Source of the DNA: Candidatus Binatus sp.
GTDB lineage: Bacteria; Desulfobacterota; Binatia; Binatales; Binataceae
Assembly (NCBI RefSeq): GCF_036567905.1
Contig: NZ_DATCTO010000094.1
Location: 1-64,000 of the forward strand
Reading direction: 5' to 3'
Length of the DNA: 64,000 nucleotides
Shown here: positions 51,903-60,429 of the stretch, piece after piece
Position numbering within the stretch: the stretch's first letter is position 1
How the letters are laid out: each line of letters opens with the position of its first letter
Notes under the pieces: model-generated
Database searches by the model: none
What the model saw: the letters and a program-made list of their open reading frames with translations, nothing else
Told to the model about the DNA's origin: nothing
Translations under genes and position numbers: made by a program

Positions 51903-53036
51903 TCAGTCGATGGACTTGTGGAAGCGCGCCACGCTGATCATCATCAGAAGCGATGTCAGCAGGGCGAGCGCCAGCATCTGAGGCCACAGGATGCCGAGGC
52001 CCACGCCTTTGAGGAAAGTGCCGCGCAAGATAACCAGAAAATACCGTAGCGGGTCGACATAGGTGATCATCTGCATGGCCTTGGGCATGCTCGTGATCGG
52101 GAAGGCGAAGCCCGAGAGCGTGAAGGCCGGGTTGAGGAAGAAGAACCCCAGGACGAAGGCTTGCTGCTGGGTCGATGAGAGTGTGGAGATGAGCAGGCCG
52201 ACGTTCAGTGTGCTGAGAAGAAACAGTACGACTCCGAGCAGCAAGACCAGCACGTTGCCGCGAAAGGGCACCTGGAACCAGAGGGTTCCTACCACCGCCA
52301 CCAGAATCACGTCCGCCAGGCCCACCACGAAGAAAGGAATGGTCTTACCGAGGATGAACTCGAAGGGCCTGATCGGAGTGACCATGACCTGTTCGAGCGT
52401 GCCGATCTCGCGCTCGCGGACGATCGCGAACGCGGTCAGGGTCACTACCATCATAAGCGTGATGCTGCCGATAACTCCCGGGACGAAAAACCATTGACTG
52501 TTGAGGTCGGGATTGTACCAGGGTCGTTGCTCGAGGCTTATCTGCGGAACGGTTGCAGCCATTGCGGGCGTCATCTGATTGAGTCGATCGCGCGCGTAGT
52601 CCTGGGAAAACTGATCTGCGATCTGGTTGACGTATCCGACGGCGATGAGGGCCGTGTTGGAATTGGTCCCGTCGACGATGACCTGCAAATGCGCGGTCTG
52701 TCCCTTGCGCAGCAGTTCGGCGAAGCCGGGTTCGATCTTGAGCGCCATCGGGATGTCGCTACGGCCGATGAGTGACTTCAACTCCCGCTCATTGGAAAGG
52801 ATCTTCGCGACTTCAAACCGACCGGTAAACGTGAAGCGGCTCAAGAGGTCGCGGCTTTCCTGGCTATGGTCAAAGTCCATCACCGCGATCTGGACCCGGT
52901 TCACATCAAATGTGGCGGCATAGCCATAGACCAGCATCTGAACGATCGGCGGAACCAGCAATCGAAACCGCGCGTACTTGTCGCGCCTTAGCTGGAGGAA
53001 CTCCTTGACGATCATGCACCAGATGCGGTCGAACAT
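51903..53036 (-). CDS. ABC-2 type permease (YbhR-like)
   Basis: A 377-residue ABC exporter permease: one N-terminal helix, a large extracytoplasmic domain (about 45-175), then five C-terminal helices. Markers include KEFLQLRRDKYARFRL, REREIGTLEQVMVTPIRPFEFILGK and FPITSMPKAMQMITYVDPLRYF. It pairs with the adjacent permease to form a heterodimeric channel. It is the last gene of the TetR-HlyD-ABC-ABC-permease-permease operon, whose layout equals cecR-ybhG-F-S-R in E. coli, an exporter linked to drug and chloramphenicol/cefoperazone sensitivity. Confidence 0.9.
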   Translation of the reverse strand: MFDRIWCMIVKEFLQLRRDKYARFRLLVPPIVQMLVYGYAATFDVNRVQIAVMDFDHSQESRDLLSRFTFTGRFEVAKILSNERELKSLIGRSDIPMALKIEPGFAELLRKGQTAHLQVIVDGTNSNTALIAVGYVNQIADQFSQDYARDRLNQMTPAMAATVPQISLEQRPWYNPDLNSQWFFVPGVIGSITLMMVVTLTAFAIVREREIGTLEQVMVTPIRPFEFILGKTIPFFVVGLADVILVAVVGTLWFQVPFRGNVLVLLLGVVLFLLSTLNVGLLISTLSSTQQQAFVLGFFFLNPAFTLSGFAFPITSMPKAMQMITYVDPLRYFLVILRGTFLKGVGLGILWPQMLALALLTSLLMMISVARFHKSID

Positions 53037-53045
53037 GACTTTCCT

Positions 53046-54182
53046 TTACTGCAAGCTCTTGTGAAACGCGCGCGTGGCAAAAAAGCCGATGACCAGCGCG
53101 TAGATGGTCATTGCCACGACCTGCGGAACAAGATCGTTAATGCTCGCGGCGCTGAGAAAAATACGTTTGAGGGCGCTCACGTAGTAGCGGCTATAAACCA
53201 GGTAAGTGATAGCTCGTATGGGCGCCGGCATCTGATCGATCGGAAAGGCGAAGCCCGACAGCATCGAGGTAGGCAGCAGCGTAACCAGCAGCGCGTACTG
53301 GCTTGCGCCGAGCTGACTCTTGGTCGCAACCGAGATCATGTAGCCGATGCCGAGAATCACGATCAGGAACAAGGTTGTAGCGAGAAAGAACGCCCCCAAT
53401 CCGCCGCGGAAGGGCACCTCAAACCAGCCGACCGCGAAGACCGCGCACAGCACGGCGTCGGCCAATCCGATACCCAGGTAGGGAACCAGCTTTCCCACCA
53501 TTATCTCCAGCGCGGTTACCGGAGTGGCGATCAGCTGCTCCATGGTGCCACGTTCCCACTCGCGCGCGATGGTAAGCGATGACAGCAAAGCGCCCATCAG
53601 TGCCATCACCAGCGCGACAGTTCCGGGAATGATGAAATTTTTGCTTTCCAGGTCTTCGTTGAACCAGGTGCGGTAGTCGACGCTGATAGGGCTGGTTACC
53701 TGCTGGGAAAGACCATAACGTGCGAACCAGTCAAGCTGTACGTTGCTGGCATAGGTTGCCACCACCGCCTGGGCGTAACCCTCGGCGAGTTGGGCGCTGT
53801 TGTCGTCGGTCCCGTCAACTAGAGCTTGGACGCTGGTGTGGCCAGCATCGGCAAGACGCTTGGAGAAGTCCCAGGGAATCACAATCCCGAGCTTGCATTG
53901 GTCGGCATCGATGGCTCGCACGAGGGCGTGGTAGTTGTTAACGGCCTTGATCACATCGAAGTAGGGTGAGGCTTGAAATGCCTTGAGCAGCGCCTGGCTG
54001 TCCTGGCTGCCTTCCTGGTCCAGGACGTACACCGGTATATGGTTGGCATCGAGCCGCGCCCCGTAGCCGAGCAACAGGATCTGAATCAGGGGCAGGAAGA
54101 GCACAATGATGAGGCTATACGGATCCCGCCGAATCTGGATGAATTCCTTGCGGCTTATGGCCGCTGTTCGTCGGAGATTCAT
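53046..54182 (-). CDS. ABC-2 type permease (YbhS-like)
   Basis: A 378-residue permease with the same architecture as its neighbour: KEFIQIRRDPYSLIIVLFLPLIQI at the N-terminus, a periplasmic domain, then AREWERGTMEQLIATPVTALEIMVGK and FPIDQMPAPIRAITYLVYSRYY in the membrane half. Its ATG overlaps the stop of the ATPase gene (4 bp), and the next permease begins 9 bp after its stop, so all are co-translated. Together the two permeases should export a hydrophobic substrate through the inner membrane toward the HlyD adaptor. Confidence 0.9.
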   Translation of the reverse strand: MNLRRTAAISRKEFIQIRRDPYSLIIVLFLPLIQILLLGYGARLDANHIPVYVLDQEGSQDSQALLKAFQASPYFDVIKAVNNYHALVRAIDADQCKLGIVIPWDFSKRLADAGHTSVQALVDGTDDNSAQLAEGYAQAVVATYASNVQLDWFARYGLSQQVTSPISVDYRTWFNEDLESKNFIIPGTVALVMALMGALLSSLTIAREWERGTMEQLIATPVTALEIMVGKLVPYLGIGLADAVLCAVFAVGWFEVPFRGGLGAFFLATTLFLIVILGIGYMISVATKSQLGASQYALLVTLLPTSMLSGFAFPIDQMPAPIRAITYLVYSRYYVSALKRIFLSAASINDLVPQVVAMTIYALVIGFFATRAFHKSLQ

Positions 54183-55132
54183 TGAGAAGCTTCACTGCTG
54201 AGAGCCCGGCTTCCAGTAAGGGAGACAAAGGCATCTTCGAGCGACGGGGAGATGAGTTCGATGCGATCGACTCGAACGTCGTGAGCCGCCAGGAAGGCGG
54301 GAAGTTCGGTCACAGGCTCCCGCCCGGTGCTGACTACCACATGCAGGGCGGCGCCGAAGACCGAAGCCTCGAGCACTCCCGGCGCCTGCTTGACGGCCGC
54401 GAGTCCGCTACCGAGCGGGCTGCATTCGATCAAGAACAAATCGCCTTTTATGGCGGTTTGCTTGATCTCGGTTGGGGTTCCCATCTCAACGATTAGGCCC
54501 TGGTCTATCAGGGCCAGCCGATTGCAGTATTCCGCCTCGTCCATGTAGTGGGTGGTGACCAGGATCGTGACTCCTTCGCGCGACATCTGGTGAATCAGCT
54601 CCCAGAACTGACGGCGCGAAAGCGGATCGACTCCGGCCGTGGCTTCGTCGAGAAAGAGCACCCGCGGGCGGTGCAGTACGGCGCAGCCCAAAGCGAGTCG
54701 CTGTTTCCAACCGCCTGACAGCTCGCCCGTCAGCAATTGCTCGCTGCCGGCGAGCCCGGACATTTTGATTGCCCACGCGATGCGCTCGTCGAGCGCGCGC
54801 CCCGTGACCCCGTAGAGGCCGCCGAAGAATTGAAGGTTCTCGATCGCAGTCAGATCGTTGTAGAGAGAAAATTTTTGCGACATGTACCCGATGTGCCGGC
54901 GGACCTCTTCAGCCTGGCGCGCGACGTCAAAGCCGACGACGCTCGCGCAACCCGAACTCGGAGTCAACAGACCGCATAGCATGCGTATGGTGGTGGATTT
55001 CCCCGACCCGTTGGGCCCCAGCAAACCGAAAATCTCGCCGGAGCGGATTTGGAAGCTCACCTGGTTCACTGCGATAAAGGCGCCGAACCGCTTCACCAGA
55101 TGATCGACTACGATTGACGCCGCGTCGTCCAT
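54179..55132 (-). CDS. ABC transporter ATP-binding protein (C-terminal half of a YbhF-type pair)
   Basis: A 317-residue ATPase with Walker A GPNGSGKSTTIR, the signature LSGGWKQRLALG, Walker B VLFLDEATAGVDP and the H-loop TTHYMDEAEYC. A C-terminal DrrA-type extension (about 225-317) follows. In E. coli YbhF both nucleotide-binding domains are in one polypeptide; here they are two genes 3 bp apart. This one matches the second half. Confidence 0.92.
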   Translation of the reverse strand: MDDAASIVVDHLVKRFGAFIAVNQVSFQIRSGEIFGLLGPNGSGKSTTIRMLCGLLTPSSGCASVVGFDVARQAEEVRRHIGYMSQKFSLYNDLTAIENLQFFGGLYGVTGRALDERIAWAIKMSGLAGSEQLLTGELSGGWKQRLALGCAVLHRPRVLFLDEATAGVDPLSRRQFWELIHQMSREGVTILVTTHYMDEAEYCNRLALIDQGLIVEMGTPTEIKQTAIKGDLFLIECSPLGSGLAAVKQAPGVLEASVFGAALHVVVSTGREPVTELPAFLAAHDVRVDRIELISPSLEDAFVSLTGSRALSSEASQ

Positions 55133-55135
55133 TGT

Positions 55136-56077
55136 TCACGAGCCTGGTTGCGCTTGCTGCTGCGAGATGACGTAAACAAAAACGTCCTCGACGCTTGCCG
55201 GTATCCGGCGCGGCTCGCCGAACGGAACTCCTGCGTGTTCAAACCCGCCGCGCAATTGCGCAAGCCGGCGATCAGGATCATCGACCACCACATGCAGCAC
55301 GTCGCCCATCGCCGTTGCGCTCAAAACACCCTGCTCACCGGCGACGGCCGTTTGCAGCGCCTGGGGATCGGGCGAGCTAATCGACAGGACCGCACCGGGC
55401 AGCATGTTCTTAAGCTCGTCGGGCGTGCCAAAGAAGAGACGGCGGCCTTGATGCATCAGCAGCAGCCGGTGGCAGCGCTCGGCCTCATCGAGATAAGCGG
55501 TCGAGACCAGCACCGTTACCCCCTCGAAGACCAGCGAGTAAAGGATGCTCCAAAGCTCACGGCGTGAGACGGGATCGACTCCGGTAGTGGGCTCATCGAG
55601 CAGCAGCAGTTGCGGCGTGTGGATCAGGGCACAGGCAATGCCAAGCTTGCGTTTCATGCCTCCCGAGAGCTGGCCGGCCATGCGGTCCCGAAACCGGCTC
55701 ATTCCCGACGCTTCGAGCAACTGCTGCTCTCGATGTCGGCGCTCTGTCCTGCTGACTTCGAAGATATCAGCGTAAAAGCGGATGTTCTCGGCGACGGTGA
55801 GATCCTCATAGAGGCCGAACTGCTGCGGCATGTAGCTGATTCGGCTCTTGACCGCTTCCGGCTGGAGCACAACGTCCTGCCCGGCGACCAGGACGGCGCC
55901 GGCATCGGCAGGCATAACTCCCGCGAGAATCCTCAAGGCCGTCGTTTTCCCGGCGCCATCGGGACCCACCAATCCAAGGATCTCCCCTTTGCGCGCGTTG
56001 AAGCTCAGGTTGTCGACGGCGGTGACCTCACCGAAACGTTTCGTCAACCCATCGACCTGTACGATTTCGTCGCTCAT
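55136..56077 (-). CDS. ABC transporter ATP-binding protein (N-terminal half of a YbhF-type pair)
   Basis: A 313-residue ATPase. Walker A is GPDGAGKTTALR, the signature LSGGMKRKLGIA, Walker B LLLLDEPTTGVDP and the switch STAYLDEAERC, with Ser-Thr-Ala-Tyr in place of the usual histidine. Loss of the H-loop histidine suggests an asymmetric pair in which this site is degenerate. It overlaps the HlyD gene by 4 bp. Confidence 0.92.
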   Translation of the reverse strand: MSDEIVQVDGLTKRFGEVTAVDNLSFNARKGEILGLVGPDGAGKTTALRILAGVMPADAGAVLVAGQDVVLQPEAVKSRISYMPQQFGLYEDLTVAENIRFYADIFEVSRTERRHREQQLLEASGMSRFRDRMAGQLSGGMKRKLGIACALIHTPQLLLLDEPTTGVDPVSRRELWSILYSLVFEGVTVLVSTAYLDEAERCHRLLLMHQGRRLFFGTPDELKNMLPGAVLSISSPDPQALQTAVAGEQGVLSATAMGDVLHVVVDDPDRRLAQLRGGFEHAGVPFGEPRRIPASVEDVFVYVISQQQAQPGS

Positions 56078-57051
56078 GGCGATCCCGGCGGGCTCAGTTC
56101 AATAGTGGCGTCGGCCGGCATTCCGGGCTTGAACTCGTGGCTCTGGTTCTCGATGTCGATCCTGATGCGGTAGACCAGGGTCACACGCTCGGCGTGGGTC
56201 TCGACGCTCTTGGGGGTGAACTCGGCATTTTCCGAGATCATCGAGATGCGGCCGAGGTACTTGTGCCCCGGATAGCTGTCGGTCGTGATCAGCGCCGCCT
56301 GCCCGAAGCGAACCCGCCCGATATCGGTTTCGTTGACATAGGCGCGCAGCCACACGTGGTCGAGGTCGGCCAGGGTGAATACCGGCGTGCCCGGCTGCAT
56401 GTTTTCGCCCAGTTCCGCATTTCGCACCAACACGACGCCCGAGAACGGGGCGTATAAGGTTGTGTACCCAAGGATGATCCTGGCGAGTTTCAGGCTCTCT
56501 TGCGCGTTCTTGATGTTGGCCTGCGCGACGGTGACGCTTTCATCGCCCGCCGCTTGCAGAGCCTGGTCGCGCTCGAGCGCCGCGCGCGATTGCTTCAGTG
56601 CGGTTTCAGCAAGGTCACGGGTCTGAGTCGGAATAATGTTACTTCGCCAAAGCTCCTGGTCGCGCTGATAGTCTATGGTCTTCTGCCAAAGATCGGCCTG
56701 ATCGATGGCCACCGTGCGCTTGGCGGCTTCGAGATTGCGCAAAGCGAGTGCGAGTTGCCGTTGCTGGACCAACAGAGACGCCTCGTCCACCGCAACCTGC
56801 TGCCGGTAGTCGTGGTCCTCCAGGCGCGCCAGCAGCGTGCCGGCCTTTACCCACTGCCCCTCGTCAAACGGGAGCTCGACGATCCGCGACTGCACCGTCT
56901 TGAAGCTGAGCACGCTTTCGTGCGCCTCGATGTTGCCGGAAACGAGCAGACGGTTGGCCGAGCCGCCGTGCTCGAAGAACAGCGAATAGGCCGCCCATGC
57001 TCCCGCGCCAAGTATCAGGACCGCAACCACGAGGACAGTTCGTTTCTTCAT
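56074..57051 (-). CDS. HlyD-family membrane fusion protein (YbhG-like)
   Basis: A 325-residue periplasmic adaptor. A single membrane anchor (VLVVAVLILGAGAWAAYSLFF, about 5-25) is followed by a split biotinyl-lipoyl domain (SGNIEAHESVLSF, EGQWVKAGTLLARLED), a long alpha-helical hairpin (about 85-190), and beta-barrel segments with LYAPFSGVVLVRNAELGENMQPG. It links the inner-membrane exporter to an outer-membrane channel such as TolC. ATG 57051 overlaps the TetR stop as ATGA; the longer frame to 57183 would run into tetR. Confidence 0.92.
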   Translation of the reverse strand: MKKRTVLVVAVLILGAGAWAAYSLFFEHGGSANRLLVSGNIEAHESVLSFKTVQSRIVELPFDEGQWVKAGTLLARLEDHDYRQQVAVDEASLLVQQRQLALALRNLEAAKRTVAIDQADLWQKTIDYQRDQELWRSNIIPTQTRDLAETALKQSRAALERDQALQAAGDESVTVAQANIKNAQESLKLARIILGYTTLYAPFSGVVLVRNAELGENMQPGTPVFTLADLDHVWLRAYVNETDIGRVRFGQAALITTDSYPGHKYLGRISMISENAEFTPKSVETHAERVTLVYRIRIDIENQSHEFKPGMPADATIELSPPGSP

Positions 57052-57755
57052 GTGAGTTGACCGGGCTTTTTGAAGGGCCGGCCGCGATGAACGGCGGGTT
57101 GCGACGGCGCCACTGGATTGCGCCGGCGCCGAGACCCAATCCGGACACGCTCTGTGGTGTGCTCCAAACGATCTCCAAGCCAACGCAAAAAATTCGCGCG
57201 CTGACGCATGAAGCGCGGGTCGGTCGGTTCCATGCCGTGGATCAGACGGATCAACTGGGGCATGACCAGCGGGAACAAGGCCAGCGACAACATCGAAATG
57301 AAAAGTTGACTCAGATTGACGCCGCGGGGAATCGATCCTCTGCGCTGCAGCGCGCGAAGCCGGGCGACTGCTTTCTCAAACAGCGCGCGGCGCTCGGCTT
57401 CGGCGATCCGCTTTCTGCCGCCGCTGTCGATCGCCTCCCATTCCATCAGCCGCACGAAGTCGATATCCGTACCGACGGCCAGGTAGATGTGCGCCAGCGC
57501 ACCGGCGAAGTCGTCGGGTATGGATTCGATTATTCCGGCCCGCTCGTCGATTTTGCGGCGCAGGATTTCGCGATAGAGGTCCTGCTTGGCGCCGAAGCAG
57601 TAATAGAGCATTCGCTTGTTTACCCGCGCGCGCCCGGCGATCGCATCGACTCGCGCGCCGGCGAAGCCGCGGGCCGAGAATTCGGCGAGCGCGGCGGCGA
57701 GGATCTTCTCACGCGTGCGGTTGAGATTGCGGACAGGTGTGCGTCGGCGGGTCAT
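57048..57755 (-). CDS. TetR/AcrR-family regulator of the efflux operon (CecR-like)
   Basis: A 235-residue repressor. The N-terminal helix-turn-helix is TREKILAAALAEFSARGFAGARVDAIAGRARVNKRMLYYCFGAKQDLY in outline, with the recognition helix near VNKRMLYYCF; the C-terminal part binds ligand. It is the first gene of the exporter operon and is coupled to hlyD. Two perfectly spaced palindromes (57767-57784 and 57791-57808) lie 12-53 bp upstream of its start and are the likely operators, giving autoregulation. The inducer is unknown. Confidence 0.92.
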   Translation of the reverse strand: MTRRRTPVRNLNRTREKILAAALAEFSARGFAGARVDAIAGRARVNKRMLYYCFGAKQDLYREILRRKIDERAGIIESIPDDFAGALAHIYLAVGTDIDFVRLMEWEAIDSGGRKRIAEAERRALFEKAVARLRALQRRGSIPRGVNLSQLFISMLSLALFPLVMPQLIRLIHGMEPTDPRFMRQRANFLRWLGDRLEHTTERVRIGSRRRRNPVAPSQPAVHRGRPFKKPGQLT

Positions 57756-57766
57756 GCGTCACGCTC

Positions 57767-57784
57767 ATTAACCGCACAGTTAAT
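57767..57784. promoter_or_regulatory. TetR operator, proximal site
   Basis: ATTAACcgcacaGTTAAT: perfect 6-bp inverted half-sites with a 6-bp spacer, 12 bp upstream of the tetR start. It is the same module as the distal site, offset by exactly 24 bp. Confidence 0.75.
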
Positions 57785-57790
57785 TGAGCT

Positions 57791-57808
57791 ATTAACTGAT
57801 CAGTTAAT
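57791..57808. promoter_or_regulatory. TetR operator, distal site
   Basis: ATTAACtgatcaGTTAAT: an 18-bp fully palindromic sequence. The four half-sites of the two operators start every 12 bp, so two dimers could bind at a fixed phase. Confidence 0.8.
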
Positions 57809-57923
57809 TAAACCGCCGCATTTCGCCAGTCAAGGGCAGTGGCATCTGCCTCACCGATTACAAGGCGTGAAAGGGTGGCTGCTGCGCGGCCTTAAATTCC
57901 GCCGCGCCGCCGCGCCCGTTTCC

Positions 57924-58646
57924 TTACCACTTCTCCCCAAACGGCCGAACGTCCACTTCGTGAGACCATGCGCTGCGGTCCTGATGCGCGAGATGCCAGT
58001 AGGTTTCGGCGATCGCGGACGGCTTGAGCATGTCGTCCGCCTTGAGCTGCGGAAATCGCTCGCGGATGAAAGGCATGTCGATGGCTCCGTCCACGTTGAC
58101 GTACGCGACGTGAATGCCATGGGGCTGCAAATCGCGCGCCATCACCTGCGCCAGCCCGCGCAGCGCAAATTTCGCCGGCCCAAACGCCGCCGAAGTCGCA
58201 AACGGTTTCACCCCGGCGGTCGCGCCGGTGAAGATAATCGTGCCGCTGCCCCGTTTCAGCATCGCCGGAACAACCTCCTGCGCCGCCAAAAACGCGCCAA
58301 AGGCGTTGACCCGCCAGGTGTTCTCGAAGGTGCTCGGCTTGGTTTCCATCAGTTTGCCGAACGGGCGCATCGCCGCGTTGTAAAGCAGCGCGTCCACCTC
58401 GCCGAGTTCGCGCCGAATCTTGTCGAATGCCGTGGTTATATCCGCGGCCTTGGCGACATCCGCACCGACCGCGATCGCCTTGCCGCCGGCGCTCTCGATT
58501 TCCTTCGCGAGTGCGGTCAGTTTGTCTTCGCCGCGCGCAACCAATGCGACCGCGTACTGCTTGGCAAATCTGCGCGCGAGCGCGGCGCCCAAACCGGGTC
58601 CGACCCCGATAACCGCACAAACTGGATGACGATTTGATGCTCCCAT
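57924..58646 (-). CDS. SDR-family protein with Phe in place of the catalytic Tyr
   Basis: A 240-residue Rossmann-fold protein of the short-chain dehydrogenase/reductase superfamily. Dinucleotide binding is VIGVGPGLGAALARRFA, with ALLYNAAM as the NNAG-like motif. The usual YxxxK is FGPAK (Phe155, Lys159), and the catalytic Ser region reads FTGATAG, so the standard Ser-Tyr-Lys set is broken. A natural subfamily with this change exists; its reaction is unclear. ATG 58646 has an AGGAGG ribosome site, and the longer frame to 58778 is discarded. It diverges from the HxlR regulator, the probable controller. Confidence 0.88.
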   Translation of the reverse strand: MGASNRHPVCAVIGVGPGLGAALARRFAKQYAVALVARGEDKLTALAKEIESAGGKAIAVGADVAKAADITTAFDKIRRELGEVDALLYNAAMRPFGKLMETKPSTFENTWRVNAFGAFLAAQEVVPAMLKRGSGTIIFTGATAGVKPFATSAAFGPAKFALRGLAQVMARDLQPHGIHVAYVNVDGAIDMPFIRERFPQLKADDMLKPSAIAETYWHLAHQDRSAWSHEVDVRPFGEKW

Positions 58647-58675
58647 GTCTGCCTCCTGCGCCGGTCCGCAACGCA

Positions 58676-58690
58676 GTTTCATTTTGCAAC
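58676..58690. promoter_or_regulatory. Putative HxlR operator 1
   Basis: GTTTCATTTTGCAAC is an imperfect palindrome (GTTtCA-N3-TGcAAC) in the divergent SDR/HxlR spacer, matching a second site 35 bp away. Confidence 0.5.
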
Positions 58691-58710
58691 TGATACAGTT
58701 AGCAAAGCAA

Positions 58711-58725
58711 GTTTCAAAGTGCAAC
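58711..58725. promoter_or_regulatory. Putative HxlR operator 2
   Basis: GTTTCAAAGTGCAAC: the same GTTTCA-N3-TGCAAC pattern as site 1 (12 of 15 bases identical), lying between the two divergent promoters. Confidence 0.5.
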
Positions 58726-58805
58726 GATATTTCCGTCGAGCCGCGTAACCGGGGAACGCCGCGGCACGCGAACTTCAACTCGAGGGAGGCTAGCGTCAGA
58801 CACCC

Positions 58806-59300
58806 ATGCGATGGGATTCGGTCAAGGAGATGAACTGCTCGGTGGCGCGAACGCTTGCGGTCGTCGGCGAGCGGTGGACGATGCTGATACTGCGCGAGGC
58901 GTTTCTCGGACGCCGCCGCTTTGACGAGTTTCAGCAGGGAACCGGAATCGCGCGCAACATCTTGAGCTCGAGGCTGCGTGACCTGGTGCGAGACGGAATC
59001 CTCGATCGCGCCCGCAGCGAGGGCGACAACAGCCGCGTCGAGTATCGGCTGACCAAAAAGGGACTCGAACTCTATCCCGTGTTGATCGCAATGATGCGAT
59101 GGGGCGACACCTGGCTCTGTGACGAATCAGGGCCGCCGATGACGCTGATGCATCGCGCCTGCGGCGCGAAGATGGCGCCGGATATGGTCTGTTCTCATTG
59201 CGGGGATCATCTCACGGCGCGCGAAGTCGTAGCGATTCCGCGCCGGCCGCCGCACGCGCGGCGGGGCGAGCGGGCCGATCGCAAGCGCCCCGTGCGCTGA
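58806..59300 (+). CDS. HxlR-family transcriptional regulator
   Basis: A 164-residue winged-helix regulator. Characteristic HxlR segments are MNCSVARTLAVVGERWTMLILREAFLG, RFDEFQQGTGIARNILSSRL and YRLTKKGLELYPVL. A C-terminal extension holds RACGAKM and CSHCGDHL, a four-cysteine/histidine knuckle that could bind zinc. Many family members sense electrophiles through the cysteine in NCSV, which is present here. It is divergent to the SDR gene, and two repeated palindromes between them are candidate binding sites. Confidence 0.9.
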   Translation: MRWDSVKEMNCSVARTLAVVGERWTMLILREAFLGRRRFDEFQQGTGIARNILSSRLRDLVRDGILDRARSEGDNSRVEYRLTKKGLELYPVLIAMMRWGDTWLCDESGPPMTLMHRACGAKMAPDMVCSHCGDHLTAREVVAIPRRPPHARRGERADRKRPVR

Positions 59301-59788
59301 CTGTCACTCAAACTGAACCCACGCGCGAATCCCTGTGACTCCTGATCCGGGTTTCAGGCCGGGTTTGGGGATGACCTAGTTCAGCCTGACGCCGGCGGAT
59401 TTGACGTGCTATGCGTACACTATGGTCAACCGCCAGGATGCCTCATATTCGCCGGGATTGCCCGAAATCGGACGACTCCCGCTTGTGGCAGAAATAATTT
59501 TTGACGGAACAAAGCTAGCCCTAGAGCGGAGCCGTGTCAAAACCACTACGGATGGTATGAATTGCTCTTTTCGGCCCTTTTCGATCAGTCAGAATCGCGC
59601 CCCCCTCGCAGTCTGATCCTCGCGGCGGATGCGCCTTCTATTGACCTTCGCCGACCGCACCAGCGAGCGCAACCAGTTGCGCGATGTCGGCCACCAGTTC
59701 GGTTCGTCAGGTCCGCAAATCGAACCAGTGCTCGCGCGCTTGGCCGTCTGGTGCCGCGCGCGCCATCCGCGCACAATATTCGTTTAAC
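59301..59788. other. 488-bp intergenic region, no gene recognised
   Basis: Between the HxlR and HAD genes. Short open frames on both strands lack ribosome sites and familiar sequence. Composition is slightly less GC-rich around 59480-59580. It must include the HAD promoter and the end of the HxlR transcript; no clear terminator or repeat was identified. Confidence 0.4.
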
Positions 59789-60418
59789 ATGATTGAATTG
59801 GTGATGTTCGACGCGGACGGTGTGCTGTTCGATTCCGAAGAATCGAACGTTGCCTACTACAACTGGATTTTCGCGAGGATCGGCGAACCGCCACTGGACC
59901 GTGACGAGGAAATCGCGGCGATTTCGTTTGCCGCGAGCGAGGTGTTTGCGGCGCGCGCGCGTGGCGACGCGGCCAAGCTCGGCAGGATGCACGATTTGAC
60001 CCGCAGCATGGATCAGACGCCGTTTTTCAAGATGCTGCGGCCGCCGATTGAGTTGCGCCCGTTCATGCTCGGGCTCAAGCGGCGCTACAAGCTCGGGCTG
60101 GCGACCAATCGATCGGCGACGGTGCCCGCGTTGGTCGAGCATCTTGGCCTTGGCGGCGTATTCGACGCCGTCGCCAGCGCACTCGACCAGGTTCGCCCCA
60201 AGCCTGCCCCCGACATCCTGCGCCTGTGCCTCCAACGCGCGGCTGTGGACGCGACGCGGGCCGTGTACGTGGGCGACAGCAGGATAGATCGCGAGGCGGC
60301 CGAGAGCGCGGGCATGCATTTCATCGGCGTCGGCAGCCGCATCGAACATCACCGCCTGATTGCGACGATTGCCGACCTGCGAGCAGCTCTCGAACGATTG
60401 GACGCGAGCCAGGCGTAA
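59789..60418 (+). CDS. HAD-superfamily phosphatase (phosphoglycolate-phosphatase-like)
   Basis: A 209-residue haloacid-dehalogenase-type hydrolase. Motif I is MFDADGVLFDSEES with the nucleophile Asp and acid Asp; motif II is LATNRSATV; motif III/IV are RPKPAPDIL and YVGDSRIDREAA. A helical cap (about 18-85) fits subclass I. It probably dephosphorylates a small sugar phosphate or phosphoglycolate. The ATG at 59789 starts directly at the first strand; earlier codons in frame are not family-like. Confidence 0.88.
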   Translation: MIELVMFDADGVLFDSEESNVAYYNWIFARIGEPPLDRDEEIAAISFAASEVFAARARGDAAKLGRMHDLTRSMDQTPFFKMLRPPIELRPFMLGLKRRYKLGLATNRSATVPALVEHLGLGGVFDAVASALDQVRPKPAPDILRLCLQRAAVDATRAVYVGDSRIDREAAESAGMHFIGVGSRIEHHRLIATIADLRAALERLDASQA

Positions 60419-60429
60419 GGCGCGCTGGG

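Noticed and set aside
59401-59616. 71-codon plus-strand frame between HxlR and HAD genes
   Set aside because: No ribosome site and no recognisable sequence.
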